64,000 nucleotides of DNA from Gemmatimonadota bacterium. GTDB taxonomy: Bacteria > Gemmatimonadota > Gemmatimonadetes > Longimicrobiales > Gaopeijiaceae. Position 1 is the first letter of the stretch; every line of letters begins with the position of its first letter. The notes below the pieces were generated by a model. That model searched no databases. It was not told the DNA's origin and worked only from the letters and a program-made list of their open reading frames with translations. The position numbers were made by a program, and so were the translations under genes. Of the stretch, positions 61,125 to 64,000 are shown piece by piece. The DNA is taken from the NCBI GenBank assembly GCA_041390125.1, contig JAWKQN010000006.1, forward strand, positions 62,001 to 126,000, given 5' to 3'.

Positions 61125-62009
61125 GTGCGCACGCTCGTCGTTCTGGCCGCGGGCCTCGGTCGCCGCTTCGGTGGGCCCAAGCAGCTCGAGCCGCTGGGCC
61201 CGCACGGTGAGAGCCTGCTGGAGCTCACGCTGCACGACGCCTGGCGCGCCGGGATCGGTCACGCCGTGCTGGTCACGCGCGCGGAGCTCGAGGCTCCCCT
61301 GCGCGACCGGCTGCAACGAGGGGCCGCGCGGGCGCTCGCGCTCGACTTCGCCCTCCAGGAGGTGGACGCTGCCACCGGCAAGCCCTGGGGGACGGCGCAC
61401 GCGGTGTCGGCCGCGGCGCCGCACGTGCGCGGACCGTTCGGCGTCGTGAACGCCGACGACCTCTACGGCCGCGCCGCCCTCGCGGCCCTGGCCGACAGCC
61501 TCGCGGCCCTGCGTCCCGGCGCGCCCTCCGCTCCCGTGCGGGGTGTGCTCGTGGCCTACCCGCTGGACCGCACCCTTTCTTCGAACGGCGGGGTCTCGCG
61601 CGGTGCCTGCGTGACCGACGCGGCGCACCGTCTGCTCGGCATCGAGGAGACGCTCGGGCTGGAGGCCACGCCTGCCGGAGCGGTGCGCGGGCGCCGACTG
61701 GACGGGACCTCCGTCACGCTGCCGGGCACGACCCCCGTCTCGCTCAATCTGTGGGGCTTCGAGGCGGGGGTGCTTCCGCTGCTGGCGGCCTCCTTCGCCC
61801 GCTTCCGGGAGCGGGCGTCCGCCGGGGAGGAGCACCAGCTTCCCACCGCGGTGGCCGAAGCGGTGCAGTCGGGCCAGCTGGTCGTGACCGTGCGGCCCAC
61901 CGACGCCGAGTGGATCGGCGTCACGCATCCCGCGGACGCCGCGCCCGTGCGCGCGCGCCTGGCGGAATGGTTCCGCGAGGGGCGCTATCCGGCGTCCCTC
62001 TTCACGTAG
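61125..62009 (+). CDS. NTP-transferase-domain (sugar nucleotidyltransferase-like) protein
   Basis: A 294-residue nucleotidyltransferase. The activation loop VLAAGLGRRFGGPKQLEPLG opens the protein; FGVVNADDLYGRAAL holds the metal-binding acidic residues; LNLWGFEAGVLPLL and WIGVTHPADA follow. It should join a sugar phosphate to a nucleotide, but the sugar is not evident. GTG start 20 nt after the hydrolase gene. Its position before a symporter and a galactokinase-like gene suggests sugar salvage. Confidence 0.78.
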   Translation: MRTLVVLAAGLGRRFGGPKQLEPLGPHGESLLELTLHDAWRAGIGHAVLVTRAELEAPLRDRLQRGAARALALDFALQEVDAATGKPWGTAHAVSAAAPHVRGPFGVVNADDLYGRAALAALADSLAALRPGAPSAPVRGVLVAYPLDRTLSSNGGVSRGACVTDAAHRLLGIEETLGLEATPAGAVRGRRLDGTSVTLPGTTPVSLNLWGFEAGVLPLLAASFARFRERASAGEEHQLPTAVAEAVQSGQLVVTVRPTDAEWIGVTHPADAAPVRARLAEWFREGRYPASLFT

Positions 62010-62024
62010 AACGCAGAGGCTCGG

Positions 62025-63794
62025 ATGCAGCTCCAGTGGGTGGACTGGGCGGTGATCGCGGCGTACGGGGCGCTGGCGCTGGCGGTGGGCGTCTTCTTCG
62101 CGCGGCGCGCGGGCCAGGGCACCGAGGACTTCTTCCTGGCCGGACGCAAGCTGCCGTGGTGGCTGCTCGGCACGTCCATGGTGGCCACCACCTTCTCCAC
62201 CGACACGCCCAACCTGGTCACGGACCTGGTCCGCAGCGGGGGGGTGGCGCAGAACTGGGTGTGGTGGGCCTTCGCCATCACCGGGCTCTGCACGGTGTTC
62301 TTCTACGCGAAGCTCTGGCGGCGCTCGGGTGCGCTCACCGACATGAGCTTCTACGAGCTGCGCTACTCGGGGCCCGAAGCCGCCTTCCTCCGCGGCTTCC
62401 GCGCCATCTACCTGGGCGTGTTCTTCAACGTGATGATCATGGCCACGGTGACGCTCGCCGCGATCAAGATCGGCGGGGTGCTCCTGGGGCTCGGCAAGTT
62501 CGAGACGGTGGTCCTGGCCGCCACCGTCACCGTGATCTACTCCGCCACGTCGGGGCTGTGGGGTGTGGTGGTCACCGACCTGCTGCTGTTCGTGCTCGCC
62601 ATGGTGGGATCGGTGGCCGCGGCCTGGTTCGCGCTGGCCCATCCGGCCGTGGGCGGGCTGGACGGGCTGTTCGCCCATCCCGCCGTGCAGGGCCGGCTGT
62701 CGCTCCTGCCCGACTTCTCCGATCCCCGCTCCGCGCTCGCGATCTTCATCGTGCCGGTGGCGATCCAGTGGTGGAGCACGTGGTACCCGGGCGCGGAGCC
62801 GGGCGGAGGCGGCTATGTCGCGCAGCGCATGCTGGCCGCGCGCGACGAGCGCGAGTCCATGCTCTCCACGCTGTGGTTCAACGTGGCCCACTACGCGCTG
62901 CGCCCCTGGCCCTGGTTGATCGTGGCGCTCGCCTCGCTGGTGGTGTATCCCGATCTGGCCTCGCTCGCGGAGCGGTTCCCCAACGTGGATCCCTCCATCG
63001 TGCGTGACGACCTGGCCTATCCGGCCATGCTGGTCTTCCTGCCGACCGGTCTGCTCGGCCTGGTGGTGGCCTCGTTGGCCGCGGCCTACATGTCCACCAT
63101 CAGCACGCACCTGAACTGGGGTGCCTCGTACGTCGTGGACGACGTGTACCGCCGCTTCCTCGTGCCGGACGCGGACGAACGGCACTACGTCACGGTAGGG
63201 CGGATCACCACGGTGGGGTTGATCGTGCTCGCCTCCACGGTGGCGCTCTGGTTGGAGAACGCCATGCAGGCCTTCCAGATCCTCCTGCAGATCGGGGCCG
63301 GCACCGGACTGGTGTTCCTGCTGCGCTGGTTCTGGTGGCGCATCAACGCCTGGACCGAGATCGCCGCCATGGGGGCGTCGTTCCTGGTGGCCGTGTGGTT
63401 CCAGTTCGTCCACACCCGGGTGGGCCTGCCCCCGCTCGACGCGTCCCTGCAGCTGGTGATCGGTGTGGCCGTCACGACCGTGGGGTGGCTGGCGGTGACG
63501 TTCCTGACCCGCCCGACCGAGCGCGCCACCCTCCAACGCTTCTACGACCGTATCCGGCCGGCGGGCTCGGGATGGCAGCAGGTGGTGGACACCCACGGCC
63601 GACCGGGAGACGGCACCATCCCGGCAGCGGTGGCGGGGTGGTTCCTGGGCTGCGCGACGATCTACGCGGCGCTCTTCGGCACCGGCTACCTGCTCTATGG
63701 CCGCACGACGTGGGCCGTGACGGCCTATGCGGTCTGTGTCGTCTGTGGCTGGGGGCTGCTCCGGATGCTTCCGCGCGTGAGCCTCACGCGGTAG
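62025..63794 (+). CDS. Sodium:solute symporter (SSS family)
   Basis: A 589-residue polytopic transporter with about 13-14 TM helices. The family signatures are WVDWAVIAAYGALALAVGVF, then GTEDFFLAGRKLPWW near the N-terminus, followed by STDTPNLVTDLVRSGG and LGLVVASLAAAYMSTIST with the sodium-site serines/threonines. It probably takes up a sugar with Na+. It starts 15 nt after the nucleotidyltransferase and converges with the kinase gene 15 nt away. Confidence 0.92.
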   Translation: MQLQWVDWAVIAAYGALALAVGVFFARRAGQGTEDFFLAGRKLPWWLLGTSMVATTFSTDTPNLVTDLVRSGGVAQNWVWWAFAITGLCTVFFYAKLWRRSGALTDMSFYELRYSGPEAAFLRGFRAIYLGVFFNVMIMATVTLAAIKIGGVLLGLGKFETVVLAATVTVIYSATSGLWGVVVTDLLLFVLAMVGSVAAAWFALAHPAVGGLDGLFAHPAVQGRLSLLPDFSDPRSALAIFIVPVAIQWWSTWYPGAEPGGGGYVAQRMLAARDERESMLSTLWFNVAHYALRPWPWLIVALASLVVYPDLASLAERFPNVDPSIVRDDLAYPAMLVFLPTGLLGLVVASLAAAYMSTISTHLNWGASYVVDDVYRRFLVPDADERHYVTVGRITTVGLIVLASTVALWLENAMQAFQILLQIGAGTGLVFLLRWFWWRINAWTEIAAMGASFLVAVWFQFVHTRVGLPPLDASLQLVIGVAVTTVGWLAVTFLTRPTERATLQRFYDRIRPAGSGWQQVVDTHGRPGDGTIPAAVAGWFLGCATIYAALFGTGYLLYGRTTWAVTAYAVCVVCGWGLLRMLPRVSLTR

Positions 63795-63809
63795 GCGCCG
63801 CCCGCGCGC

Positions 63810-64000
63810 TCAAAGGAGCGCATCCACGCGCGCGCCGTCGGAGGCCACGGCCGTGAAGACGACCGGATCTTCGACCGCGAAGTCACGCAACCGGCGCAGC
63901 AGCGCTGCGCGCACGGACTCCTCCGTGTGCTCGTCCGTGAGCGCCACCATCGATCCCCCGAGCCCCGCCCCGGTCAATCGCGCGCCGTGCGCGCCCGCAC
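63810..64000 (-). CDS. GHMP-family kinase, probably galactokinase (C-terminal end only)
   Basis: About 63 C-terminal residues are visible; the rest is beyond the window edge. The segment GARLTGAGLGGSMVALTDEH is GHMP motif 3 in the form seen in galactokinases, and FTAVASDGARVDAL closes the protein. Galactokinase is most likely; N-acetylgalactosamine kinase or another GHMP kinase is possible. It converges with the symporter gene. Confidence 0.75.
   Translation of the reverse strand, partial: AGAHGARLTGAGLGGSMVALTDEHTEESVRAALLRRLRDFAVEDPVVFTAVASDGARVDALL

Noticed and set aside
1..64000. tRNA, rRNA, insertion sequences, integrases or prophage genes
   Set aside because: None could be recognised in the intergenic intervals or among the coding regions; gene order and composition look uniform across the window.

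Overview
The window is a high-GC bacterial chromosome segment, densely packed and with no transposase, phage gene, CRISPR array, rRNA or tRNA that I could find. The gene content points to a Gram-negative, diderm bacterium, most likely Gemmatimonadota. The reasons are a SusC/SusD-type TonB-linked outer-membrane pair, several lipoproteins and beta-barrel candidates, a MurE of the meso-diaminopimelate type, DUF4097 proteins under an ECF sigma factor, and an M56 peptidase fused to TonB C-terminal domains. The phylum assignment is an inference from this mixture, not a measured result.

Layout. Positions 1-6177 (minus strand) hold the tRNA methylthiotransferases MiaB (cut by the window edge) and MtaB, a secreted barrel/lipoprotein pair of unknown role, cytidine deaminase and alanine racemase. 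MazG (plus) follows. From 7097 to 32003, all on the minus strand, lies a division and cell-wall (dcw) cluster with appended genes. In transcription order it reads mraZ-rsmH-ftsL-ftsI-murE-murF-mraY-murD-ftsW-murG-murC-ftsQ-ftsA-ftsZ, then an M23 peptidase, a BatA-like membrane protein, ftsY, recG, asnS and a 2-hydroxyacid dehydrogenase. From mraZ to ftsA no gap exceeds 10 nt; murB and ddl are absent from the cluster. mraZ has a readable sigma70-type promoter, followed by four GTGG repeats with an exact 10-bp period, the pattern expected of a MraZ autoregulatory site.

From 32191 to 36639 there is a terminator, a CsgG/TolB-like TPR protein, a hotdog thioesterase and a ThiO-like oxidase that diverge from a shared CATG, and a DUF2911 protein. 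From 36668 to 40787 (minus) lies an ECF sigma/anti-sigma pair followed by three DUF4097 paralogues, each with its own turn motif (DGD, VNG or DTGSG). Positions 41008-42092 carry a small coiled-coil membrane protein and a glycerophosphodiester phosphodiesterase.

From 42124 to 49305 (minus) lie an orphan PAS histidine kinase, a small lipoprotein, SusD and SusC. The susC leader (about 49072-49269) can fold into a three-way junction followed by a hairpin that abuts the ribosome-binding site. It matches no riboswitch class I know and is the strongest candidate here for something undescribed. Upstream are mobA, fdhD and a YIP1-family protein. Positions 51557-55247 (plus) encode two overlapping c-type cytochrome genes, one with four class-I-like haem domains and one with eight haem motifs plus TPRs. 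Proline dehydrogenase follows.

Positions 56402-58505 hold a BlaI/M56 pair with a clear promoter flanked by two inverted-repeat operators. Then come an HD-GYP protein, a VOC protein divergent from a MarR regulator with a palindrome between them, and a dienelactone-hydrolase-like lipoprotein. The window ends with a probable sugar salvage group: a nucleotidyltransferase, a sodium/solute symporter, and the C-terminal end of a galactokinase-like GHMP kinase cut by the window edge.
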